DNA of 64,000 nt from assembly GCA_003600225.1 (NCBI GenBank), contig QZFT01000033.1, forward strand, positions 31,081 through 95,080, written 5' to 3'. The DNA is from Pseudonocardiaceae bacterium YIM PH 21723 (GTDB taxonomy: Bacteria > Actinomycetota > Actinomycetes > Mycobacteriales > Pseudonocardiaceae). Of the stretch, positions 7,461-15,347 are shown one piece after another; the first letter of the stretch is position 1; each line of letters begins with the position of its first letter. The notes beneath the pieces were generated by a model. It saw only the letters and a list, made by a program, of their open reading frames with translations. It ran no database searches and had not been told where the DNA came from. The translations under genes were made by a program, and so were the position numbers.

Positions 7461-8939
7461 ATGACCAAGTCCGCCCGCGTGCTGGGCGCCGCGATCACCG
7501 GTGTGATGCTGGTGTTGTGGTTCGTCGGACCGTTGCAGCGGACGATCATCGATACCGGCACGACCAGCACCAAGCGCGTGATCAAGTGGGACGTCTGCGA
7601 CGAGCAGGCCGAGAATGTGCAGTGCGGTGAGCTGGTGCTGCCGGTCGACTGGGCACACCCGGACGGACAGCTGTTCCGGATGGCGTTCGCCCGGCACAGG
7701 GCCACCGATCCCGCGCACCGGATCGGCACGCTCCTGATCAACTTCGGCGGCCCCGGCGTCTCCGGGGTCAGCATGACGCAGGACCCCGGCTTCGGCCCGG
7801 ACATCGCCGCCCGCTTCGACATCGTCGGCTTCGACCCGCGTGGCACCAACTCCAGTCATCCCGTGTTGTGCAGATCCACGCTGGTCGCCGACCTGAGTCT
7901 GGAACCGCCTCAGGACGCAGCGGCGTTCAACGCGCTCGCCAAGGGCAATCAGACGCTGAACGCGGACTGCTCCCGGCACACCGGCGCGGTCTTCGCGCTG
8001 ACCGACAGCACCAGCGTCGCGCACGACATGGAGGCGCTGCGCGTGGCGCTCGGCGAGGAGACGGTCAGCTACTACGGCGTCTCCTACGGCACGCTGATCG
8101 GCCAGGAGTACGCGCGGATGTACGGCTCCCATCTGCGGGCGATGGCGTTGGACAGCGTGCTGAACCACGAGGTCGACGTACGCGCCCTGATGACCCAGGG
8201 CGCGGCTGCCGTGGAGGACTCGTTCAACCAGTTCGCCGGCTGGTGCGCGCGGACACCGGCCTGCGCCCTGCACGAGCAGCCGGTGGGCGGAGTCTTCGAC
8301 CGCTTCCTCGCCCTCGCGGAGCAGGGGCGGCTGCACGACCCGAACACCGATGCCAGGCTTACCGCCTTTCAGCTGATCAACCACGCCTACGGCAGCCTGG
8401 CGAGTCCGTCCTGGGCGGAACTGGCGAGCTGGTTGGCCGGCCTGCAGGACAGCCAGCCGGTCGAGGCTGAAGCCGCGCAACCCTCAGCGCCGAGCACCCT
8501 GATCGAGAACGATCTCCAGTCGGTGATCTGCGCCGACTGGAATCTGAAGGTCCCGGACTTCACCGCATGGCAGAACCTGCAGGCGGCCGCGCGGTCGGCC
8601 GCGCCGCACATGCGGATGAACCCGGAGATGGCCGACTGGGTGCTCCGGTGCATCGGCAGTACCGCCCGGACGCCGAACCCCCAGCATCCGGTTTCCGTGC
8701 CGGATGGCACGCCCAAGGTGTTGCTGGTCAACTCCCAGCATGACCCGGTCACCAACATCGGCTGGGCGCGCCGGGTCCGGGACCAGATCGGTGGTCGCGC
8801 CACACTGCTGAGCTATGACGGCTGGGGTCATGAGGCGTACTTCCGCAGCAGTTGTGTGCGGGACCGGGTCGACGCCTACCTGGTCGAAGTCGCGAGCCCG
8901 GCCCCCGGTGTCACCTGCCCGGCGGTTGACCCGGAATAA
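7461..8939 (+). CDS. Secreted alpha/beta hydrolase, tripeptidyl-aminopeptidase (TAP) type
   Basis: A 492-residue protein with an N-terminal membrane/signal segment (residues about 8-27). The alpha/beta hydrolase core carries the oxyanion region INFGGPGVSG, nucleophile Ser208 in GVSYGT, Asp428 in SQHDPVT and His457 in GWGHEA, a complete Ser-Asp-His triad. The C-terminal part with paired cysteines is the TAP-like domain. Relatives are exported proteases or peptidases of actinomycetes that remove N-terminal peptides. It probably works outside the membrane. It is transcribed divergently from the TetR gene. Confidence 0.85.
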   Translation: MTKSARVLGAAITGVMLVLWFVGPLQRTIIDTGTTSTKRVIKWDVCDEQAENVQCGELVLPVDWAHPDGQLFRMAFARHRATDPAHRIGTLLINFGGPGVSGVSMTQDPGFGPDIAARFDIVGFDPRGTNSSHPVLCRSTLVADLSLEPPQDAAAFNALAKGNQTLNADCSRHTGAVFALTDSTSVAHDMEALRVALGEETVSYYGVSYGTLIGQEYARMYGSHLRAMALDSVLNHEVDVRALMTQGAAAVEDSFNQFAGWCARTPACALHEQPVGGVFDRFLALAEQGRLHDPNTDARLTAFQLINHAYGSLASPSWAELASWLAGLQDSQPVEAEAAQPSAPSTLIENDLQSVICADWNLKVPDFTAWQNLQAAARSAAPHMRMNPEMADWVLRCIGSTARTPNPQHPVSVPDGTPKVLLVNSQHDPVTNIGWARRVRDQIGGRATLLSYDGWGHEAYFRSSCVRDRVDAYLVEVASPAPGVTCPAVDPE

Positions 8940-9023
8940 GAGTCGAGCTTAGAGAGTGTCCTTTGTCCCATCGTGTCGTTAGAAAGATCAACTAACGCCT
9001 GGGTGGACGCAAGGACCGAGAAC

Positions 9024-9281
9024 ATGATGAATGGCTCCAACACGGTTACCAGCACCATGCGCATCACCGAGGGTGCGGCGGCCAGTGTGCGCATCACCCC
9101 GGACGGTTTTCCCGAACTGATCCTCGACCTGCCCGGAGTCGTGCTGTCCATCAGCCCCGGTCAGCAGATCGGTGACGAGGACATGCGGATGGCCCACTCC
9201 CTGCTGCTCGCCGCCCAGCACTTCCACGACGCGGTGCACCGGCTGCGCGCCGATCCCTGCGCCCCCTGCACGCTGGCCTGA
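9024..9281 (+). CDS. Hypothetical small protein (85 aa)
   Basis: I do not recognise a family. The protein has a beta-rich N-terminal half (MRITEG..SVRITPDGFPELILDLPGVVLSI) and a helical C-terminal part with a CAPC motif at the end. ATG 9024 is preferred because AGGACCGAG precedes it; a longer form from GTG 8973 is possible. It sits alone between the hydrolase and aminotransferase genes on the same strand. Confidence 0.5.
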   Translation: MMNGSNTVTSTMRITEGAAASVRITPDGFPELILDLPGVVLSISPGQQIGDEDMRMAHSLLLAAQHFHDAVHRLRADPCAPCTLA

Positions 9282-9327
9282 TCCCCGGCTCCACCCACCC
9301 TGCACGGCGCCCGGCAAGATGGCGCCC

Positions 9328-10656
9328 GTGAACTTCAGCGAGTCGAATCGTCTGCAGACGCGCCTGCACGAACTGGTGCCCGGCGGTGCGCACACCTACG
9401 CCCGGGGCGCCGACCAGTACCCGGAGGACATGGCGCCGGTCCTGGTCCGTGGGCAGGGCGCCCGAGTCTGGGACGCCGACGGGAACTGCTTCGTCGAGTA
9501 CGGCATGGGCCTGCGCGCGGTGACCCTGGGCCATGCGTACCAGCCGGTGCTGGACGAGGTTCGCGCGGTGCTCGACAACGGCCTGAGCTTCAGCAGGCCC
9601 ACCCGGCTGGAGCTCGATGCCGCCGAAGCCTTCCTGTCGCTGGTACCCGGCGCGGACATGGTGAAGTTCGGCAAGAACGGATCCGACGCCACCACCGCCG
9701 CGTTGCGCCTGGCCAGGGCCGCGACCGGCCGGGACCTGGTGGCCATCTGCGCGGATCAGCCGTTCTTCTCCACCGACGACTGGTTCATCGGGTCGGTACC
9801 GATGAACGCGGGGATCCCCGCGGCGACCCGCGAGCTCACGGTGTCCTTCCGCTACAACGACCTCGACTCGGTGCGTGACCTGTTCGCACGGCATCCGGAC
9901 CGGGTCAGCTGCGTGTTCCTGGAAGCCGCGACGGCCCTGGCCGAACCGGAGCCCGGATTCCTCGAAGGCCTCCGGCAGCTCTGCGACCAGCATGGCGCCC
10001 TGCTCATCTTCGACGAGATGATCACGGGATTCCGCTGGTCCGCCGGCGGTGCGCAGGCCGTGTACGGGGTAAGCCCGGACCTGTCCTGCTGGGGCAAGGC
10101 CATGGGGAACGGCTTCCCGATCTCCGCGCTGGCCGGCCGTCGCGAGTACATGGAACTCGGCGGGCTGCGTACCGACGCCGAGCGGGTCTTCCTGCTGTCC
10201 ACCACCCACGGACCGGAGTCGGTGTCGCTGGCGGCCTTCCTGGGAGTGGTGCGTGCGTATCGGGAAGGCGACCCGGTCGGCCGCATGGAGCGCGCGGGGA
10301 CCCGCCTGGCCGACGGCGTGAACGCGGCGGCCGCCGAGGCGGGGGTATCCGAACAGGTCGCCGCATTGGGCAGGCCGTCTTGCCTGATCTTCACCACGAA
10401 GGACGCAGACCTGAAGCCTTCGCAGGCGTTTCGAACCCTGTTCCTGCAGGAGATGCTCGGCCACGGCGTGCTGGGCCAGTCCTTCGTCATCTCCGCGGCG
10501 CACACCGATGAGGACGTCGAGCTGACCCTCGAAGCCGTCCGGGCTTCACTGGCCGTCTATCGGAAGGCAGTCGACGCGGGTTCGGTGGACGGGCTGCTGC
10601 GCGGCAGGCCGGTGGCTCCCGCGTTGCGCTCCCAGGCAGCGCCGCGGCGCCTGTAG
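9328..10656 (+). CDS. Class III aminotransferase, glutamate-1-semialdehyde aminomutase-like
   Basis: A 442-residue fold-type I PLP enzyme. PGGAHTYARG at the N-terminus and GKNGSDATTAALRLARAATGRD are family features; Lys257 in WGKAMGNGFP is the expected Schiff-base lysine. The catalytic-loop sequence differs from the usual HemL version (LGKxIGGGxP), and the gene is 49 kb away from hemA/hemC/hemD in this window. It may therefore be a HemL-like sugar or amino-acid aminotransferase rather than the tetrapyrrole enzyme. GTG 9328 is preceded by CAAGAT seven bases upstream, suggesting a leaderless start; ATG 9319 is the alternative. Confidence 0.8.
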   Translation: MNFSESNRLQTRLHELVPGGAHTYARGADQYPEDMAPVLVRGQGARVWDADGNCFVEYGMGLRAVTLGHAYQPVLDEVRAVLDNGLSFSRPTRLELDAAEAFLSLVPGADMVKFGKNGSDATTAALRLARAATGRDLVAICADQPFFSTDDWFIGSVPMNAGIPAATRELTVSFRYNDLDSVRDLFARHPDRVSCVFLEAATALAEPEPGFLEGLRQLCDQHGALLIFDEMITGFRWSAGGAQAVYGVSPDLSCWGKAMGNGFPISALAGRREYMELGGLRTDAERVFLLSTTHGPESVSLAAFLGVVRAYREGDPVGRMERAGTRLADGVNAAAAEAGVSEQVAALGRPSCLIFTTKDADLKPSQAFRTLFLQEMLGHGVLGQSFVISAAHTDEDVELTLEAVRASLAVYRKAVDAGSVDGLLRGRPVAPALRSQAAPRRL

Positions 10657-10673
10657 CCGACCAAAAAAGAAGA

Positions 10674-10723
10674 GGGTCGGAGGTGTGTCTCCCGGCCGTC
10701 GCCGATCAACACACCCCCGACCC
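10674..10723. terminator. 15-bp hairpin with A-run, intrinsic terminator for leftward transcription
   Basis: Arms 10674-10688 and 10709-10723 pair with one mismatch; loop 20 nt. On the minus strand the stem is followed by a T-rich run (complement of the A-run at 10662-10668), the classic intrinsic-terminator form for the minus-strand gene at 11033-11818. It also lies 18 bases after the rightward aminotransferase stop. Confidence 0.6.
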
Positions 10724-10813
10724 GAGTCCCGCAGACCGGCTCGGCCCCTCGTCGTGCCGGGCTGCGGTGTTTCCCGAGCCTCGGTTCGCGGGGGCACGCG
10801 ATCCAAGGCGTCG

Positions 10814-10851
10814 CCCCTGACCTGCTCGGGCGCGATCGAACAGGTCAGGGG
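10814..10851. terminator. 11-bp perfect hairpin between convergent genes
   Basis: Arms CCCCTGACCTG (10814-10824) and its complement (10841-10851) with a 16-nt loop, in the otherwise gene-free stretch 10657-11032 between the convergent aminotransferase and Pro-rich protein genes. Beyond the two hairpins I see nothing coding in this stretch. Confidence 0.5.
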
Positions 10852-11032
10852 TGCCTTTCCTGGCGGGTGAGCGCCAGGCGGGTTCAAGGTGGGCGAGGCG
10901 GTGAGGCGCCCCGCCCACGTGAGGCTCGCGCCGATACGGCGGCAAGCCGAGATGGTGGGGGAAGCAGCGTCCAGAGGTCTCAGGGTCGCGTTCAGCCGAG
11001 GGGCGGAGAAGGACAGACCTCAGGTGCGAGAT

Positions 11033-11818
11033 TCAGTCAGGTGAGCTGTGCGGCAGCTCGGCCGCGCGACCGGACAGCTGCCGGTCACGGGCACCGACCA
11101 GCGAGGAAGCGCTGGGAGCGTAAGCCGAGGAGATCGAACCCGGGTGCGTGAGGAAGCCCTTGCCGACTCCGCTCTCCGCATGCGAACCGGAACTGGCCAC
11201 CGGGGCGACCGGAGCGGGCGCGGGAGCGCTGGGCTGAGGGGCGTTCGAATCGCCGGAGCGGGTCGTCGGTGCGTCCTGCGGCGGCGTGTACTCCGGTGCG
11301 GCCGGCTGGACCACTCGCGGCACGATGACCTGCGGCGGTGCCACTGGTGCGGCGGGTGGGGCCGGAAGCTCGACCGGAGCCTCGACGACCGGCGCAGACT
11401 TCGGCTCGGGAACGACCGGGCTCGGCGCCGGCGCCTTCGGCGGGGCGGGAGGGAGAAGAACGGGTGGCTGCAGGGGCTTGGTCACCGTGTCGGTCACGCC
11501 GCGGACGGAGCCCGTGACGGTGTTGGTGATGGTGGTTCCCAGCGTCACCAGGCTGGACGTGGTGTGCGTGACCAGACCGCCGACCCCGCCCACCAGTCCG
11601 CCGAGCAGTCCCTGGTGTTCGGCAGGTTGAGTGACGGCGATGTCCACATCGGGATCCGTCTCGGCAGCGGCCACCCCGGTGCCCAGCAACCACGCCGCGA
11701 GCGCCAGCCCGCCGACGGCGGCAGCCTTGACGGCCATGCGGCGGAAGGGATGCGCGACATGGCGTCCGGTGCACACCGCACCGTCCGCCGAGCCCACGCG
11801 ACTGATCCCCGTCACCAC
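11033..11818 (-). CDS. Secreted proline-rich protein of unknown function
   Basis: A protein of up to 261 residues. A basic segment (RRMAVK) followed by a hydrophobic stretch and VAAAETD gives a signal peptide cleaved near residue 52 of the longest form. A Gly/Val/Thr-rich hydrophobic segment (LLGGLVGGVGGLV...) follows, then about 130 residues of Pro/Ala/Val-rich sequence that is probably unstructured and cell-wall spanning. No enzymatic motif. The start is uncertain: GTG 11818 is listed, but an internal ATG (MAVKAAAV, about 30 codons later) would also give a signal peptide. A palindrome CTCAATTGAG lies 40 bases upstream. Confidence 0.6.
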   Translation of the reverse strand: MVTGISRVGSADGAVCTGRHVAHPFRRMAVKAAAVGGLALAAWLLGTGVAAAETDPDVDIAVTQPAEHQGLLGGLVGGVGGLVTHTTSSLVTLGTTITNTVTGSVRGVTDTVTKPLQPPVLLPPAPPKAPAPSPVVPEPKSAPVVEAPVELPAPPAAPVAPPQVIVPRVVQPAAPEYTPPQDAPTTRSGDSNAPQPSAPAPAPVAPVASSGSHAESGVGKGFLTHPGSISSAYAPSASSLVGARDRQLSGRAAELPHSSPD

Positions 11819-11857
11819 TGCGCCGCCCCATTTGACCTAATAGGCTGCATGATTTGT

Positions 11858-11867
11858 CTCAATTGAG
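11858..11867. promoter_or_regulatory. CTCAATTGAG palindrome (copy 1)
   Basis: A perfect 10-bp palindrome upstream of the minus-strand Pro-rich protein gene. The identical sequence recurs at 12315-12324 beside the ECF sigma gene, which suggests a shared operator for the divergent units. Confidence 0.45.
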
Positions 11868-12312
11868 CATCGTTGGCCCTGGCCTGCGGTTTCGCGACCC
11901 TTTACGGGGCCTACCACTCGGAAAGGCGGTCGACTCTGCCCGGTTGGGCCAGCGGTCTGTGACTGCGCACATTCCATGGCTTCCCTAAACCGGGTGATGC
12001 CGACCGTCGCCGAGGTCTCACCGGGATGCAACTGCACATAACCTACCGGCAAACCGCGATGGAGTGGATGGATGGATGCCAACCACACACCCGGTTTCAT
12101 CCATATGTCGCTAGCTCAATTGGTGAATGGATGTTGGCGTTACTCCAAAAAACCGGTTGCGTGCCGCCATTAGTGAACGAGGGTGCTTCGCTCCGATACC
12201 GGTATCCGTCGCGCGAAAGAGCTCGCCGCCGGGCATGCGCAGTGGATTTCCACGCCTGGGTGCCCCGCGATGCAGATCGTTGATCTTACGCCTGATACCA
12301 GGAAAAAAGTCC

Positions 12313-12351
12313 CACTCAATTGAGCAATCTTCACTCAGTTGGAGCAATATT
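12313..12351. repeat. Tandem imperfect 20-bp repeat containing CTCAATTGAG (copy 2)
   Basis: Two adjacent units starting CACTCAATTGAGCAATCTT and CACTCAGTTGGAGCAATATT, 125-160 bases before the ECF sigma start codon. The first unit contains the perfect palindrome 12315-12324. A further half copy (CTCAATTGGTG) is at 12115-12125. Confidence 0.55.
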
Positions 12352-12475
12352 CGCATCGATTGGTAATCGGCCGCTTGTCGCCACCCAATGGGGGGAGACA
12401 GGGATCCGAAACAGCTCCGCGCCCCTCCAAACCATCGGTAACCGAAGTGTTATCTGCAGCTGGAGGTGCGGACAC

Positions 12476-13027
12476 ATGAAGGATCCGAAACTTATTCAGT
12501 GCGCGTTGCAGCGCGCGGCCCAGGGGGACGAGAAAGCGTGGGCCGAGCTCGTTGCCTGGTACGAGCGCCTGCTCTGGTCGGTCGCCCGCGGCTATCGACT
12601 GTGCCAGGACGACGTCGAAGAGGTTTGCCAGCTGACCTGGATCCGGCTCAGCGAGCGACTCGGGCAGATCAGGGAACCGGCGAAGCTGGCGGGCTGGCTG
12701 GCGACCGTCGCGCGGCGGGAGGCAATGCGCCTGGCGATGGACAGGAACGCGGTCCCCGTCGAGGACACACAGCTGGAGAGCCTGGTGGCCGAGCCCGTGG
12801 AGCCGCCGGAGTTCCTGCACAGCGACCGCAACCGGCAACTGTGGCTGCACTTCCACGCGCTCTCGGAGCGTTGCCAGCACGTCCTGCGGCTGCTCATGTA
12901 CTCCCCGGAGGCCAGTTACGCCGACATGGGCCGTTCCATGGGGCTGCCCGTGGGTTCGGTCGGGCCGACCAAAACCCGGTGCCTGCGCACCCTGGCGCGG
13001 AAGCTGACCAAGGCGGAGGTGATCTGA
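12476..13027 (+). CDS. ECF-type RNA polymerase sigma factor of a CHAT cassette
   Basis: A 183-residue sigma-70 family protein. Residues 10-75 form region 2 (AAQGDEKAWAELVAWYERLLW, then DVEEVCQLTWIRL), and residues 120-175 form region 4 with the helix-turn-helix ASYADMGRSMGLPVGSVGPTKTR. ATG 12476 follows GGAGG; an upstream in-frame ATG at 12320 lies in the repeat region and is rejected. The TGATG overlap with the next gene shows translational coupling to the small protein and the CHAT protease. No recognisable zinc-type anti-sigma factor is adjacent, so the neighbours are the likely control partners. Confidence 0.85.
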   Translation: MKDPKLIQCALQRAAQGDEKAWAELVAWYERLLWSVARGYRLCQDDVEEVCQLTWIRLSERLGQIREPAKLAGWLATVARREAMRLAMDRNAVPVEDTQLESLVAEPVEPPEFLHSDRNRQLWLHFHALSERCQHVLRLLMYSPEASYADMGRSMGLPVGSVGPTKTRCLRTLARKLTKAEVI

Positions 13028-13449
13028 TGGATCCCCTGTTGACCGAGCTGAAGGACCTGTTCAGCGCCGTCGATCCGGTGCCGGCCGCGGTGACTGCCGC
13101 AGCGTTGAACGCCCCGATGGTCGTCCGCCGCTCCGGCGTACTGGGCGCCAAGTTCCTCCGGCGGGACGGTGCGGCACGAGGTGTGCGAGGTTGCGGCCGG
13201 TTGCGGTTCCGCACCGCCGACTGCGAACTCGACATCATGGTGGACCGAGTCCGGGACAGCGTGTCGCTGCGGGGCATGTCCACGGTCCCCGGCACCACTA
13301 TCCGGGCCTGCCAACCTGTCGGCGGTGGCACGGCGGTCGTCGATGAGAGCGGACAGTTCTTGATCGATGGCCTGCGAAAAGGGCCGTTGTGCCTGGTGGT
13401 TCAGCTGCCGACCGGTTCGTTGTTGCGTACCGACTGGTGGGTGGTGTGA
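13027..13449 (+). CDS. Small protein with C-terminal carboxypeptidase-regulatory-like fold
   Basis: A 140-residue protein of no named family. The N-terminal 30 residues are helical (LTELKDLFSAVDPVPAAVTAA), the middle is basic and strand-rich, and the C-terminal half (from about residue 75: LRGMSTVPGTTIRACQPVGG, then DESGQFLIDGL and a final WWVV) looks like a seven-strand beta sandwich of the CarboxypepD_reg type. It is coupled to the sigma gene (stop and start overlap) and is separated from the CHAT gene by one base. By position it could be an inhibitor of the sigma factor or a substrate of the protease; this is inference. Confidence 0.65.
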   Translation: MDPLLTELKDLFSAVDPVPAAVTAAALNAPMVVRRSGVLGAKFLRRDGAARGVRGCGRLRFRTADCELDIMVDRVRDSVSLRGMSTVPGTTIRACQPVGGGTAVVDESGQFLIDGLRKGPLCLVVQLPTGSLLRTDWWVV

Positions 13450-13450
13450 C

Positions 13451-15340
13451 ATGTCCGGTGCCGATCTGGGGGTGCTGACCCACATGGTCCGTGCGCTGCG
13501 GGACGCTCGCGATCCGCAGTGCCTGGGACTGGCACTGACCATCCGGGGGCGTGCGCAGCTGCAACAGCGGTTGACCGGTCCCGCCGAGCGGAGCTTCTCC
13601 GCAGCCCGGCGAGTGCTCGGCAGAGTCGGCCGCGGCGAGTACTGCCTACAGGATCAAGGCCGAGCGGCACTGTATGGCGGCGATGTTCCGAGGGCCCTGG
13701 CCCTCTTCGAGGCCGTGCCACCCGAGGTCGATCGGTATCCGGGCGTCCTGGTCGATCAGGCACAGGCGCTACGCATGGCCGGCCGGCACCTGGAGGCCGT
13801 GTCGGCACTGCGCACCGCCGCCCGCCTCGCGCCGGCAATGCGTTCCGAGGTGCTCGTCCACGCTGCCGACTGCGCTCTTTGGATGGAGGACCCGGTGCAG
13901 GCGCTGAAGCTCGCGGAACAGGTCACCCGCTCCGGCGATCCACGCTGGTGCTGGCCTGCCCGGGCGATCGAGCTGCAGGCTCGCCTGAACCTGGGCGAGC
14001 TCCCGGAGGACCTGTTCCTCGCCAGTCACATGCTGTCGATCGGCTGCGAGCAGGTCGGCTGGCCGCTCACCGCGCTCAGACTGCGGATGGCGGCGGCGCA
14101 GCGATTGGCGCCGACGCAAGCAAGACAGCTCTTGCTCGGGGTAGTGAATCGGCGGGAGACAGGCCCCGCGCGAGCGGAGGTCTCGCTGGCCAAGGCGCTG
14201 CTCGCTCAACTTGTCGGCCGGCGAAGATCGGTTCTCGCTCACTGTCGTGCCGGCCTGCGGTTCACCGAACCGCATCCGGACCTCTCGATCGAGCACAAAG
14301 CGGAAACCGCACGGACAGCAGCGCGGTTGGCCCAGCTTGGGCTGACCGTCAGTTGGCACCGCGGTCCGCGCAGCACGCTGCGCTGGAGTGAGCATCTGCG
14401 TGGCTCACCTCCTCCACCCATGTCAGAGCTCATCGACCGGCTTGCAGATGATGCGCTGGTGAGCTTCGTGCACCGGGGTGACCAGTTGTACGCGCTCACC
14501 GTTGCCGGCGGTCGAGTGCGGCGCTGGGAAATCGAGCGCTGTGCCGACCAGCTCCGGGATCTGGCCTTCGCTTTGGGGGTATGCGGTGACGGCTCCATGC
14601 GGGCCAACGCCGCAGCTCTCGTGCGCCAAGCTGCCGGCGAACTATCACAACGCCTCTTCCAGCAGGTCAGCCGAGCTGTCGCTGACCGGCGGCTCGTCGT
14701 GATTCCCGCAGGCCAACTTCACGGTGTGCCATGGGCGCAACTGCCGCATTGCCGGGAAAGACCGACCACGGTCGCTCCCTCGATCGCCCATTGGCTTCAT
14801 CGGAGCATCGGTCCCAGAACGCGTGCCGTGTGGCTCTACGGTCCGAAGCTCCAGCACGCTGCCGAAGAGGTGTCCGAGCTTCATGCCGGCCACGGTGGCG
14901 AGCTGTTGCGACTGCCAACGGTGCCACAGGCACTGTCCGCAATGGACGGAGCAGATCTTGTGCATCTGGCAGCACACGGGGACTTTCACCAGGGTCGTCC
15001 GCTGTACTCCGGTATTCAGTTGTCGGGCGGCAGGTTGCTGGGTCAGCAGCTGGAACAGCTGAAGTCCGCCCCGCGTCTTGTGGTGCTCGCGGCGTGTCAC
15101 GCGGGTAGATCAGCCGTGCGTCCTGGGGATCGTCTGGTGGGGTTTTCCGCAGCACTGTTGTCCGCGGGTGCGCACACGATCATTTCCAGTCCTGTTCCGG
15201 TGAGCGATGACGGCACCAGACAGCTGATGGCCGAGTTTCATCGGCTGTTGGCCGGAGGGCATCCTCCCGCGGCGGCGCTTGCCCTGGCGCAGGCGACTCA
15301 TAGTGAATCGAATTTCACCTGCTTGGGGGCCGGATGGTGA
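13451..15340 (+). CDS. TPR-CHAT caspase-like protease
   Basis: A 629-residue protein. Residues 1 to about 300 are a run of helical hairpins resembling degenerate tetratricopeptide repeats. The C-terminal 280 residues form a CHAT domain, a caspase/separase-like cysteine peptidase: His509 in VHLAAHGDF and Cys549 in VVLAACHAG form the catalytic dyad, followed by the conserved GFSAALLSAGA and SSPVPVSD blocks. It ends the three-gene operon with the sigma factor and the beta-sandwich protein. CHAT proteases cut specific partner proteins in programmed responses such as phage defence. Here, regulated proteolysis controlling the sigma factor is the simplest hypothesis. No signal peptide. Confidence 0.85.
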   Translation: MSGADLGVLTHMVRALRDARDPQCLGLALTIRGRAQLQQRLTGPAERSFSAARRVLGRVGRGEYCLQDQGRAALYGGDVPRALALFEAVPPEVDRYPGVLVDQAQALRMAGRHLEAVSALRTAARLAPAMRSEVLVHAADCALWMEDPVQALKLAEQVTRSGDPRWCWPARAIELQARLNLGELPEDLFLASHMLSIGCEQVGWPLTALRLRMAAAQRLAPTQARQLLLGVVNRRETGPARAEVSLAKALLAQLVGRRRSVLAHCRAGLRFTEPHPDLSIEHKAETARTAARLAQLGLTVSWHRGPRSTLRWSEHLRGSPPPPMSELIDRLADDALVSFVHRGDQLYALTVAGGRVRRWEIERCADQLRDLAFALGVCGDGSMRANAAALVRQAAGELSQRLFQQVSRAVADRRLVVIPAGQLHGVPWAQLPHCRERPTTVAPSIAHWLHRSIGPRTRAVWLYGPKLQHAAEEVSELHAGHGGELLRLPTVPQALSAMDGADLVHLAAHGDFHQGRPLYSGIQLSGGRLLGQQLEQLKSAPRLVVLAACHAGRSAVRPGDRLVGFSAALLSAGAHTIISSPVPVSDDGTRQLMAEFHRLLAGGHPPAAALALAQATHSESNFTCLGAGW

Positions 15341-15347
15341 CCGACTA

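Larger units (their letters stand above)
11819..12475. other. 657-bp gene-free divergent regulatory region, lower G+C
   Basis: It separates the leftward Pro-rich protein gene from the rightward ECF sigma gene. Base composition is visibly more A+T-rich than the flanks. Apart from CTCAATTGAG-type elements I find no convincing reading frame; the short open frames here lack start signals and high-G+C third positions. Confidence 0.6.

Noticed and set aside
6668..7849. Extended TetR reading frame to 7849
   Set aside because: The extra 188 residues run antisense to the hydrolase gene; the TetR domain starts properly at ATG 7285.
9151..10503. Minus-strand 450-codon frame opposite the aminotransferase
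   Set aside because: No start signal or family features; the aminotransferase on the plus strand has its full active-site motif.
9328..10656. Calling the aminotransferase hemL because a hem operon is in the window
   Set aside because: The catalytic-loop sequence differs from HemL and it lies 49 kb from the hem genes; kept as GSA-like only.
12060..12080. GATGGATGGATG tandem as a repeat array
   Set aside because: Only about three units of 4 bp; likely simple sequence.
12026..12366. Small frames in the gene-free region before the ECF sigma gene
   Set aside because: Short, no ribosome site, overlapping repeats; atypical composition for coding DNA.
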